Assembly: GCF_014042355.1 (NCBI RefSeq)
Contig: NZ_JACEZU010000001.1
Span: 124,001-188,000, forward strand
DNA length: 64,000 bases
Direction: 5' to 3'
Source: Rugamonas apoptosis
GTDB lineage: Bacteria; Pseudomonadota; Gammaproteobacteria; Burkholderiales; Burkholderiaceae_D
A model generated the notes under the pieces. It was given only the letters and a program-made list of their open reading frames with translations. It made no database searches and was not told where the DNA came from. The position numbers were made by a program, and so were the translations under genes. Below, piece after piece: positions 17,273 to 25,915 of this stretch (positions are counted from its first letter, which is position 1; every line of letters begins with the position of its first letter).

Positions 17273-19201
17273 ATGGTGCGGGATTTCCAACAATACAGCG
17301 CCTGGCGCGAAGGCGTGGTGACGGCCTTGAAGCAGTACCAGGCCTGGGTCAACAGCGCCGAGCTGGCCGACCAGGCCGCCGAGCAGCGCATCGCGCGCAC
17401 GCTGGCCCGGCTGGCCGACGACAAGCTGTCGGTGGCCTTCGTGGCCGAATTCTCGCGCGGTAAATCGGAACTGATCAACGCCATCTTCTTCGCCGACTAT
17501 GGCCAGCGCATCCTGCCCTCGGCGGCCGGGCGTACCACCATGTGCCCCACGGAGCTGATGTACGACCCGGCCTGGCCGGCGTCGATCCGCTTGCTGCCGA
17601 TCGAAACCCGGGCCGAGAACCTGTCCACCAGCGACTACCGCGACCAACCCGGCGCCTGGACCGTGATTCCGCTCAACCTGGAGGCGGGCCAGGACATGCA
17701 CGAAGCGTTCAAGCAGGTCAGCCTGACGCGCCACGTGCCCGTGGCCGAAGCCAAGCGCTATGGCTTGTACGACGATGAAGACCCGGACATGCCCGTCACG
17801 CTGGACCACGAGGGCCTGGTCGAGATTTCGCTGTGGCGCCACGCCATCATCAACTTCCCCCACCCGCTGCTCAAGCAGGGGCTGGTGATCCTCGACACGC
17901 CGGGCTTGAACGCCATCGGCACCGAGCCGGAACTGACGCTCAACCTGATCCCCAACGCGCACGCGGTGCTGTTCATCCTGGCCGCCGACACGGGCGTGAC
18001 CAAGAGCGACATCGAAGTATGGCGCCAGCACATCGGCGCTGGCGCGGGCCGGCTGGTGGTGCTCAACAAGATCGACAGCATGTGGGACGAGTTGCGCAGC
18101 GACGCCGAAGTGAACGCCGAGATCGAGCGCCAGCAAACCCACGCGGCCCACATGCTCGGGCTGGAGGCGCGCCAGGTGTTCCCCGTCTCGGCCCAGAAGG
18201 CGCTGGTGGCCAAGATCAACGACGACCAGGCGCTGCTGGGCAAGAGCCGCTTGCCGGCGCTGGAGCAAGCCCTGTTCAATGAGCTGATTCCGGCCAAGAA
18301 GGACATCGTGCGCAAGCAGCTGAGCGCGGAACTGCAATCGCTGAGCGCGGCCCAGCTGTCGATGATCACCACCCGCATCCGCGACATCGTCGAACAGCTG
18401 CACGAACTGAAAAGCCTGCGCGGCAAGAACCAGAGCGTGATCTCGCACATGATGCGCCGCATCGACGTGGAGAAAAAGGAGTTCGACGCCAGCCTGTTCA
18501 AGCTGCAGGCCACGCGCGCCGTGTTCACGCGCCTGTCCACGGAGCTCTACACCTGCATGGGCATGGACCTGGTACGCGACGACATCGAACTGGTGCGCGA
18601 GGAAATGCAGCGCAGCCGCTTCTTCATCGGCGTACGTGAAGCCGTGCGCCAGTACTTCGAGCGCATCCGCGCCAGCCTGGACGCGGCCGACGCCAAGACG
18701 GTGGAAATCGCCGACATGATGGGCGTGATGTACCGCCGCTTCTCCAACGAGCACGGGCTGACGCTGGCCATGCCGATGGCGTTCTCGCTGCAGCGCTACC
18801 GCGACGAAGTGGCCGCCATCGAGGCCATCTACGCGCGCCAGTTCGGCACGGCCACCCTGATCACCACCAGCCGCGTGGTGTTGATGGAAAAATTCTTCGA
18901 CACCATCGCCTCGCGCGTGCGGGCCTGCTTCAAGGCCGCCAACGCCGACGCGGACGCGTGGCTCAAGGTGATCATGGCGCCGCTGGAGGCGCAGATCCGG
19001 CAGCACAAGGATCAACTCAAACACAGGCTGGCGTCGATCCAGCGCATCCACGATGCGACCGACAGCCTGGAACAGAAAATCGACGCGTTCGAAGCGGGCC
19101 AGCGCGAGCTGGAGCAACGCAAGGCGCGTCTCAACGAATTGGCGGGCAATATCAGCATCGCGATCAACGCGGAATTCGTCGCGCTCGACGCCGCCGCCTG
19201 A
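17273..19201 (+). CDS. Dynamin-family GTPase
   Basis: 642 residues. It has a P-loop EFSRGKSE near residue 70, switch region GRTTMCPTE, DTPGLNAIG as G3 and NKID as G4, the complete set for a bacterial dynamin-like GTPase. The rest is mainly helical, with probable coiled coil toward the C-terminus. ATG 17273 is preferred because GGGAG sits in front and earlier codons overlap mutM. Family knowledge: bacterial dynamins remodel membranes or act in stress and chromosome segregation. Its place between mutM and mutY suggests coexpression with oxidative DNA repair, but the function is unknown. Confidence 0.85.
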   Translation: MVRDFQQYSAWREGVVTALKQYQAWVNSAELADQAAEQRIARTLARLADDKLSVAFVAEFSRGKSELINAIFFADYGQRILPSAAGRTTMCPTELMYDPAWPASIRLLPIETRAENLSTSDYRDQPGAWTVIPLNLEAGQDMHEAFKQVSLTRHVPVAEAKRYGLYDDEDPDMPVTLDHEGLVEISLWRHAIINFPHPLLKQGLVILDTPGLNAIGTEPELTLNLIPNAHAVLFILAADTGVTKSDIEVWRQHIGAGAGRLVVLNKIDSMWDELRSDAEVNAEIERQQTHAAHMLGLEARQVFPVSAQKALVAKINDDQALLGKSRLPALEQALFNELIPAKKDIVRKQLSAELQSLSAAQLSMITTRIRDIVEQLHELKSLRGKNQSVISHMMRRIDVEKKEFDASLFKLQATRAVFTRLSTELYTCMGMDLVRDDIELVREEMQRSRFFIGVREAVRQYFERIRASLDAADAKTVEIADMMGVMYRRFSNEHGLTLAMPMAFSLQRYRDEVAAIEAIYARQFGTATLITTSRVVLMEKFFDTIASRVRACFKAANADADAWLKVIMAPLEAQIRQHKDQLKHRLASIQRIHDATDSLEQKIDAFEAGQRELEQRKARLNELAGNISIAINAEFVALDAAA

Positions 19202-19209
19202 GGAACAGC

Positions 19210-20370
19210 ATGACACGTTTGACACTCCCGCGCGCGCCGGCCGGCGCGGCGGACCTGGAAGCACTTTCCGATCCTACTTTTTCCGACGCCATCATCAGCT
19301 GGCAACGCCAGCATGGCCGCCACACGCTGCCATGGCAGAACACGCGCGACGCTTACCTGGTATGGCTGTCCGAGATCATGCTGCAACAAACCCAGGTGAG
19401 CGCCGTGCTGGGGTATTACGCGCGCTTCCTGGAACGCTTCCCTACCCTGCGCGACCTGGCCGCCGCACCGGTGGAAGATGTGATGGCGCAGTGGAGCGGG
19501 CTCGGTTACTACACCCGCGCGCGCAACCTGCATAAGTGCGCGCAGCGCGTGGTGGCCGAATACGATGGCGTGTTCCCGTCCGATCCGCGCTTGCTGGCCG
19601 AACTGCCCGGCATCGGCCGGTCGACGGCGGCCGCCATCGCCGCGTTTTCCTGCGGCACGCGGGCCGCCATCATGGACGGCAACGTCAAGCGCGTGTTCGC
19701 GCGCGCGTTCGGCATCGACGCCTATCCGGGCGAGAAAAAAGTGGAGGAAGCCATGTGGCGGCGCGCCGAGGCGCTGTTGCCGGAACAGGGCATCGAGGCG
19801 TACACGCAAGGCTTGATGGACATGGGCGCCACGCTGTGCACGCGCAGCAGTCCGTCGTGCGAGCGCTGCCCGCTGCAGGCACGCTGCGTGGCGCACGCCA
19901 CCGGCCGCACGGCCGAACTGCCGGTGCGCAAGCCGAAGAAAGCCAGTCCCGAAAAACACGCGACCATGCTGGCCATCGTCGACCAGGGCCAGGTGCTGTT
20001 GCAGCAGCGGCCCGCCAGCGGCATCTGGGGCGGCCTGCTGTCGCTGCCGGAACTCGATGGCCACACGCTGGCCGAGGACGACAACGTGGCGCCGGCAGCC
20101 GACGCGGCCCTGTTGCGGGCCGTGGCGCCGTTTGGCGAGATGGAGTCGCACGAGCGGCTGTCGACCATCACCCATGTGTTCACGCACTACAAGCTGCACA
20201 TCGCGCCCTACCGCGTGACATTGGCACGCCGGCACGCGCTGGCGGCCGGCGACGGCCACCTGTGGCACGACGGCGCCACACTGGCGCAAGCTGCGCTGCC
20301 GGCGCCGGTCAAGAAACTGCTGGTGGAGTTGCTGGGAGACGAGGCAGCTGCGCAGCGGCGCATGTTCTAG
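19210..20370 (+). CDS. mutY: A/G-specific adenine DNA glycosylase
   Basis: 386 residues. A HhH-GPD domain with LPGIGRSTAAAIAAF is followed by the Cys motif CERCPLQARC for a [4Fe-4S] cluster and by a C-terminal NUDIX-like 8-oxoG recognition domain. It removes adenine mispaired with 8-oxoguanine, completing the MutM/MutY system. ATG 19210 starts directly after the dynamin gene. Its last four bases overlap the stop of the convergent small coiled-coil gene. Confidence 0.97.
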   Translation: MTRLTLPRAPAGAADLEALSDPTFSDAIISWQRQHGRHTLPWQNTRDAYLVWLSEIMLQQTQVSAVLGYYARFLERFPTLRDLAAAPVEDVMAQWSGLGYYTRARNLHKCAQRVVAEYDGVFPSDPRLLAELPGIGRSTAAAIAAFSCGTRAAIMDGNVKRVFARAFGIDAYPGEKKVEEAMWRRAEALLPEQGIEAYTQGLMDMGATLCTRSSPSCERCPLQARCVAHATGRTAELPVRKPKKASPEKHATMLAIVDQGQVLLQQRPASGIWGGLLSLPELDGHTLAEDDNVAPAADAALLRAVAPFGEMESHERLSTITHVFTHYKLHIAPYRVTLARRHALAAGDGHLWHDGATLAQAALPAPVKKLLVELLGDEAAAQRRMF

Positions 20371-20753
20371 CGCATGTAGTGGATGGCGGCGACGATAGCA
20401 GCGAATAAGGTGATATCGGTGGCCACCATCCACTTCAGCATGGATGAACCAAGTTGCGCGATTTCAGCGCGGACTTCACCGAGCTGACGCTGCACTTCGC
20501 CGAATTGGCGCTGCACTTCGCCAAATTGAAGTTGTATCGTGCCGAACTGGCCCTGCACATCACCGAACTGATGCTCGGTGACGCGGAAGTTCTCCGCATT
20601 ATCCGTGCGCAAGCCAGCAAACTCATCCCGTTTGACGTAATTGGACTTAATGACGGCCACATCGGTTTCTACGGCACTGATCCGCTGTTTCATCACACTG
20701 ATGCACTCGCTGGTCTGCTCATCCATGGCCATTCCCCCGTCAGAGACTTTCAT
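20367..20753 (-). CDS. Small coiled-coil protein with C-terminal membrane anchor
   Basis: 128 residues. The central part has five near-identical 7-residue units (QFGDVQG, QFGTIQL, QFGEVQR, QFGEVQR, QLGEVRA), a heptad pattern typical of a coiled coil. The last about 20 residues (ATDITLFAAIVAAIHYM) are a hydrophobic anchor, so a tail-anchored inner-membrane protein is likely. Codon 8 or 10 would also serve as a start. I do not recognise a family. It is convergent with and overlaps mutY by four bases, and lies close to dgt in the same direction. Confidence 0.6.
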   Translation of the reverse strand: MKVSDGGMAMDEQTSECISVMKQRISAVETDVAVIKSNYVKRDEFAGLRTDNAENFRVTEHQFGDVQGQFGTIQLQFGEVQRQFGEVQRQLGEVRAEIAQLGSSMLKWMVATDITLFAAIVAAIHYMR

Positions 20754-20819
20754 CTTTGTCTACAACGCGACAAAGATCAAGCGGCGTACGGGACACCCTT
20801 GCGCGGCGTCAGGCGATGC

Positions 20820-21956
20820 TTACAGTTCCTCAAGCGAGAACAGGCGGCGGTGTTCGCGGATCGCGTACCGGTCCGTCATGCCTGCGATATAGTCGGCGAT
20901 CTTGCGGGCCCGCTTATCGGGGGCGCCCGACTGGTCCTGGTAATCGGGCGGCAGCAGCACCGGTTCGGCCATGAAGGACTGGAACAGTTCGCGCACGATG
21001 CGGCTGGCCTTCACGCGCATGCGGTTGACCTGGTAATGCTGGTACAGATTGGCCCGCAGGAAGCGCTTGAGCTCAGTGGCATCCTTGCGCATGCCATCGG
21101 AAAAACGGATCAGCGGCGGGCTGGCGCGCACCGCCTCGATATCGGCCGGCGCCGCGTCGGCGAGCAACTGGCCGGAAGTGACGATCAAGTCGTCAGCCAG
21201 CGCCGTGATCAGGCGGCGCAAGGTTTCGTAAATCGCGCGCCGGCCGGACAGGCCCGGATACGTGGCCTGCACATCGCGCCACAGCCGGGCGAAGAAATCG
21301 ACCTGCTCCAGCTGGGCGATGGTGATCAGCCCCGAGCGCAAGCCATCGTCGATGTCATGGCTGTTATAGGCGATCTCGTCGGCCAAATTGGTCAGTTGCG
21401 CTTCCAGCGACGGCTGGCTGCGCGTGATGAAGCGCTCGGCCACCGGCCCCAGCAAGCGGGCGTTGGCCAGCGAACAGTGCTTGAGGATGCCTTCGCGCGT
21501 CTCGAACATCAGGTTCAAGCCGTTGAAGGCGCCGTAGTGCTCCTCCAGCTCGTCCACCACGCGCAAGCTTTGCAGGTTGTGCTCGAAGCCGCCGTAGTCC
21601 TTCATGCATTCGTTGAGCACGTCCTGGCCCACGTGGCCGAACGGCGTATGGCCCAGGTCGTGGGCCAGGGAAATGGCTTCCACCAAGTCCTCGTTCAGGC
21701 GCAGGTTGCGCGCCAGCGAGCGGCCGATCTGGGCCACTTCCAGGCTGTGGGTGAGGCGGGTGCGGAACAGGTCGCCCTCATGGTTGAGGAAGACCTGGGT
21801 CTTGTATTCGAGCCGGCGGAAGGCCGAGCTGTGGATGATGCGGTCGCGGTCGCGCTGGAACTGGCTGCGCGAGGCATGCGCCGTTTCCGGATAGCGCCGC
21901 CCCACCCCGCCCTCGCTGTGGGCGGCGTAGGGGGCCAGGTGCGCGTCCGGCTGCAT
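20820..21956 (-). CDS. dgt: Deoxyguanosinetriphosphate triphosphohydrolase (dGTPase family)
   Basis: 378 residues. The HD-domain signature lies in [13 protein letters not shown] and [15 protein letters not shown], which supply the metal-binding His and Asp residues. Family knowledge: it releases triphosphate from dGTP or other dNTPs, often allosterically regulated. Its ATG is nested in the aroKB stop (TGATG), so translation is coupled; a GTG three bases earlier is an alternative start. Confidence 0.93.
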   Translation of the reverse strand: MQPDAHLAPYAAHSEGGVGRRYPETAHASRSQFQRDRDRIIHSSAFRRLEYKTQVFLNHEGDLFRTRLTHSLEVAQIGRSLARNLRLNEDLVEAISLAHDLGHTPFGHVGQDVLNECMKDYGGFEHNLQSLRVVDELEEHYGAFNGLNLMFETREGILKHCSLANARLLGPVAERFITRSQPSLEAQLTNLADEIAYNSHDIDDGLRSGLITIAQLEQVDFFARLWRDVQATYPGLSGRRAIYETLRRLITALADDLIVTSGQLLADAAPADIEAVRASPPLIRFSDGMRKDATELKRFLRANLYQHYQVNRMRVKASRIVRELFQSFMAEPVLLPPDYQDQSGAPDKRARKIADYIAGMTDRYAIREHRRLFSLEEL

Positions 21957-23602
21957 CACTGCACGCAGGCCGCCAGCGTGGCCAGCAGCAATTCCTGCGG
22001 CGCGTTGGTGATGCTGGGCGCGCCCAGCGGCTTGAGCAGGATGAACTTGATGGCGCCGCCCTCGTTCTTCTTGTCCACTTCCATCAGTTCCAGCCAGCGC
22101 GCCGTGCCAAGATCGGGCGCCGTGACGGGCAGGCCGGCCGCCGCCACCAGTGCGCGCACGCGTGCCACCGTGGCCGCGTCAACCAGGCCCATGCGGTGCG
22201 ACAGGTCGGCCGCCATCACCATGCCGCAGCCGACGGCTTCGCCGTGCAGCCACTGGCCATAGCCCATGCCCGCCTCGATCGCGTGGCCAAACGTGTGGCC
22301 GAAATTGAGGATGGCGCGCAAGCCGCCTTCCCGCTCATCCTGGCGTACCACGTCGGCCTTGATTTCGCATGAACGGGCGATGGCGTAGGCCAGCGCGCCC
22401 TTGTCGCGCGCCATCAGCTTGCCGATATTGGCTTCGATCCAGTCGAAGAACGGGGCGTCGATGATGGCGCCGTACTTGATCACTTCAGCCAGGCCGGCCG
22501 ACAGTTCGCGGTCCGGCAGCGTTTCCAGCGTGGCCGTATCGGCGATCACGGCGCGCGGCTGGTAGAACGCGCCGATCATGTTCTTGCCCATGGGGTGGTT
22601 GATGCCGGTCTTGCCGCCCACGGAGGAATCGACTTGCGACAACAAGGTGGTGGGTACCTGGATGAAGTCGATGCCGCGCATATAGCTGGCCGCCGCGTAG
22701 CCGGTCAGGTCGCCGATCACGCCGCCGCCCAGCGCCACCAGGGTGGTCTTGCGGTCGGCCTTGCCGGCCAGCAAGGTGTCGAAGATGTGCATCAGGCTGG
22801 CCCAGTTCTTGTGCTCCTCGCCGTCCGGCAGCACGATGGACGTGACGTCCTTGCCGGCCGCGCGCAATGGCTCCTCGATCCGCGCCAGGTACAGCGGCGC
22901 GATGGTGGTGTTGGTGACGATGGCCACTTTGCGGCCGCCCACGTGGCGCGCCAGCAGCGCGCCGTCGTGCAGCAATTGGGGACCGATCGCTATGGGGTAG
23001 CTGCGCTCGCCCAGGTCTACGTTTAACAGGATGGTGGTTTGTTCGCTCATCGATGGCTCGGCTTGTGTGACGCAATCCGGCGCGGCCTGGCATGCCAGGC
23101 CCTCCAGCTCGGTCAAAATGGTCTGAACCATCGATTGTACGTTAGGTCGGCCCGTATCGATCACCATGTGCGCCACTTGCTGGTACAGCGGGTCGCGCAA
23201 GGCCATCAATTCCTCCAGCTTTTTGCGCGGATCGGCCGTTTGCAGCAAGGGCCGGTTCTTGTCATGGGCCGTGCGCGCCAGGATGCTGTTGACGCTGGCG
23301 CGCAGGTAGATCACGGTGCCGCGCGCCTGCAGATAGGCGCGGCTGTCGGGATCGAGGATGGCGCCGCCCCCCGTGGCCAGCACGATGCCTTGCTGGGCGG
23401 TCAGCTCGCGGATCACCTCCGCCTCGCGGCGGCGGAAACTCTGTTCACCTTCGATCTCGAAGATCCATGGGATGGAGGCGCCCGTACGGGCTTCGATCTC
23501 GTGGTCGGAATCGATGAACCTCAAGCCCAGCTTGCGGGCGAGGATGCGGCCTATCGTCGTCTTGCCCGCACCCATCAGCCCCACTAAAAACACATTTTGC
23601 AT
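21956..23602 (-). CDS. aroKB: Fused shikimate kinase / 3-dehydroquinate synthase (AroKB)
   Basis: One uninterrupted 548-residue frame. Residues 1-184 are shikimate kinase (P-loop [19 protein letters not shown]). Residues from 185 on, starting [20 protein letters not shown], are dehydroquinate synthase ([54 protein letters not shown]). The aroB ATG at 23050 has no good ribosome binding site, so a fused product is more likely than two proteins. The two enzymes catalyse steps 2 (AroB) and 5 (AroK) of the shikimate pathway. It lies behind the pil operon and the Ig-like gene. Confidence 0.92.
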   Translation of the reverse strand: MQNVFLVGLMGAGKTTIGRILARKLGLRFIDSDHEIEARTGASIPWIFEIEGEQSFRRREAEVIRELTAQQGIVLATGGGAILDPDSRAYLQARGTVIYLRASVNSILARTAHDKNRPLLQTADPRKKLEELMALRDPLYQQVAHMVIDTGRPNVQSMVQTILTELEGLACQAAPDCVTQAEPSMSEQTTILLNVDLGERSYPIAIGPQLLHDGALLARHVGGRKVAIVTNTTIAPLYLARIEEPLRAAGKDVTSIVLPDGEEHKNWASLMHIFDTLLAGKADRKTTLVALGGGVIGDLTGYAAASYMRGIDFIQVPTTLLSQVDSSVGGKTGINHPMGKNMIGAFYQPRAVIADTATLETLPDRELSAGLAEVIKYGAIIDAPFFDWIEANIGKLMARDKGALAYAIARSCEIKADVVRQDEREGGLRAILNFGHTFGHAIEAGMGYGQWLHGEAVGCGMVMAADLSHRMGLVDAATVARVRALVAAAGLPVTAPDLGTARWLELMEVDKKNEGGAIKFILLKPLGAPSITNAPQELLLATLAACVQ

Positions 23603-23614
23603 TGACTTCCGAAC

Positions 23615-25882
23615 TTAGTTAGGGATCGCGCAGCCATTGGCCACCAGAACGCCATTATAAGTGTCGCCGGTGCGCACGGTGCCATACGGGCTGAACCGGC
23701 CCGGCGGCGTGGTCGAGATGGAGCTGTAGTCCGTGTTCAGGCCCGGCAATTTCACATAGCCCACATAACGCGCCTCGGTGCCTGACACCTGGCCGCGGAT
23801 GGTCAGATCCACGTCCAGCCAGTTGGCCCGGTCGCGCGGGTAGATCAGCGACACGAGGGCCTGGCCGTTGGCGTCCGTGGTGCCGCTGGAGGTCACAGTG
23901 ATGGTGATCCCCGGATCAAGGCGGCCGTTGCCGTTGATGTCCTCGCCCGACTCCAGGATGCCGTTGCCGTTGGTGTCCTCGTTCAGGCAGGCCGTTGGAA
24001 TCTTGTCGACGTCGGTGCTGATGCCCCACGGGCCCTGGATGCCCAGGAAGTACAACTGGCCCTTGTAGTAGTTGCGGGGCCGCACGGAACCGGTGATGTT
24101 CACGCCCGGCACGGCGTTGCCGGCGGCGTCGGTCACGAACACGGCGTAGTCGAGCTGGTACGTGGCCGTGTTCGGGGTGCCGATGAAGGCGCCGGTGCCG
24201 GCGCCGATGAACAGCGATTTCTTGGCCACGGTCAGGGTGGCCAGGGCGCTGGCGTTGGAGGCGCCTTGCAGCTGGGCCTTGATGGTCACGCCGTCGAGCT
24301 TGGTGTCGGAGGTGCCGGCGATATAGCTGACCGAGGCGGAACCGTCGCTGGCCGTGGTGACCACGGACGGCTGGGTCAGGCTACCACCGCTGGGGTCGGT
24401 CACGATGGAGAACGCGACCTGGGCGTTCTTGACCAGGTTGTTGGCGGCCGTGCCGTCGCGCACGATGGCGCGCAGCGTGGTCTGCTGCACCGTGCTGCCC
24501 GGCTGGTTGGCGCCGACCACGGCCGGATCGGCCTGCACGGTGATGACGGCGCCGGCCGTCAGGGGGGCCACGAACTCGAGCGTGCCCTGCACCGTCACGC
24601 CGCCCGCGTTGGCCGTCAGCGTGCCCACGCCGGGACTGAGCGCCGACACGTAACCAGTGGCGTTGCCATTGGCCAGCGTCAGCGGCGTGGTCAGGGGGCT
24701 GCTGCAGCCGGGGTCGCTGTAGATGGACCCGCGCGAGGCGCTCAGGGCCACGGCACCGGATTGCGGCACGCCGTTCACGTCGTAGTGGATGGCCACGATC
24801 TGGCAAGTGTTGGTGTAGGCGCTGGTGATGGTGTTGCCACCGGCATCGACGGCCGCCACATTGAAATTGGCGGAGCTGACGGTGATGCTCGAAGTGGCCG
24901 TCTCGCCCATGGCCTTGACGACGATGGTGTCGGCGCCGGCCGTCATGGCCGAGTAGCTCAGGCGCAAGGTGCCGGCCGTGTCGGTCAGCGCGCTGCCGCC
25001 GCCCTTGACGGTGAGCGCGTTGGCGCCCGAAGTGAAGGTGACGGCGCGTCCCACCAGCGCGTTGCCGGCCGAGTCGACCAGCTTGACGGTGACGTCGGTG
25101 CTGGCGCCCACTTTCACGGTGCTGCTGTTGTTGATGACCAGCTTGTTGCCGGCCACGTTGACGACGGCCGTAACGTCCTTGGCGCCCGGCGTGCGGGCCG
25201 TGACGGTGATGGTGCGCGAGGTCGGGTCGCCGCCGGTGCTCAGTTTCTCCGTCACCTTGCCGTTGGCGTCCGTGATGCGGTTGGTCAGCGTCAGGCTGCC
25301 CGAGTCGGCCGCCAGGTCCACCTTCACCCCGGGCATGACGGAATTGTTGGCGTCCTTGACCAGGGCCACCAGGTTCACTTCATTACCGGACGCGCCGGCC
25401 GATTGCAGCACACCCGAGTCGGTCGTCAGCACCAGGGTCGGGGTGGCAGCCACCACAGTCACCAGGATCTTGTTGGACGTGGCGTTGCCGGCGCTGGCCG
25501 TGACGGTGATCACGCGCGGCGTGCTATTGCCCTTGGTGTTGAGTTTTTCCACCACGGTGCCGCTGGAATTGGTCTGGCGCACGGTGTTGCTGACGCTGCC
25601 AGAATCGGCCGCGAAATTAACCGTTTCGCCGGACAGCGCATTGCCGTTGGCGTCCGTGACGATGGCCGTCAGCGTCACTTCGGTGCCGTCGATGCCGGAC
25701 GAGTCCATGGTGGCGGCACTGGCGATCAACACCACCTTGGCGGCCTTGGACGGCGCCACCCCATTGCCGTTGGTGCCAGGCGAACCGCCACCGCCGCCGC
25801 AGGCGGCCAGCAGGGTCGAGCAGGCCAGCAGGGCCAGCCATCCGGTGAATTTTTTCATGACGCTTTTTTCCGTAGAGATCAT
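23615..25882 (-). CDS. Ig-like (Big_1-type) repeat surface lipoprotein
   Basis: 755 residues. A lipoprotein signal ends in LLAAC, with a G-rich linker after it. Several Thr/Val/Gly-rich repeats read like invasin/intimin-type Ig domains (for example GNALSGETVNFAADSG, DANNSVMPGVKVDLAADSG). Near the C-terminus is a Ca-binding-like region, DTNGNG followed by DINGNGRLDPG. The start at 25882 has AAGGG eight bases away; ATG 25858 is a possible alternative. It lies 33 bases after pilQ and 12 before aroKB, so it is probably in that operon. An outer-membrane or surface location and a pilus or adhesion role are inferred only from context. Confidence 0.82.
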   Translation of the reverse strand: MISTEKSVMKKFTGWLALLACSTLLAACGGGGGSPGTNGNGVAPSKAAKVVLIASAATMDSSGIDGTEVTLTAIVTDANGNALSGETVNFAADSGSVSNTVRQTNSSGTVVEKLNTKGNSTPRVITVTASAGNATSNKILVTVVAATPTLVLTTDSGVLQSAGASGNEVNLVALVKDANNSVMPGVKVDLAADSGSLTLTNRITDANGKVTEKLSTGGDPTSRTITVTARTPGAKDVTAVVNVAGNKLVINNSSTVKVGASTDVTVKLVDSAGNALVGRAVTFTSGANALTVKGGGSALTDTAGTLRLSYSAMTAGADTIVVKAMGETATSSITVSSANFNVAAVDAGGNTITSAYTNTCQIVAIHYDVNGVPQSGAVALSASRGSIYSDPGCSSPLTTPLTLANGNATGYVSALSPGVGTLTANAGGVTVQGTLEFVAPLTAGAVITVQADPAVVGANQPGSTVQQTTLRAIVRDGTAANNLVKNAQVAFSIVTDPSGGSLTQPSVVTTASDGSASVSYIAGTSDTKLDGVTIKAQLQGASNASALATLTVAKKSLFIGAGTGAFIGTPNTATYQLDYAVFVTDAAGNAVPGVNITGSVRPRNYYKGQLYFLGIQGPWGISTDVDKIPTACLNEDTNGNGILESGEDINGNGRLDPGITITVTSSGTTDANGQALVSLIYPRDRANWLDVDLTIRGQVSGTEARYVGYVKLPGLNTDYSSISTTPPGRFSPYGTVRTGDTYNGVLVANGCAIPN

Positions 25883-25915
25883 CGTATTACCCTTGTTTAC
25901 AGCGCAACGTTGTCA

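Noticed and set aside
17210..19264. A 684-codon frame antisense to the dynamin-like gene
   Set aside because: The composition is that of a codon-bias shadow, and the plus-strand protein has clear GTPase motifs in order.
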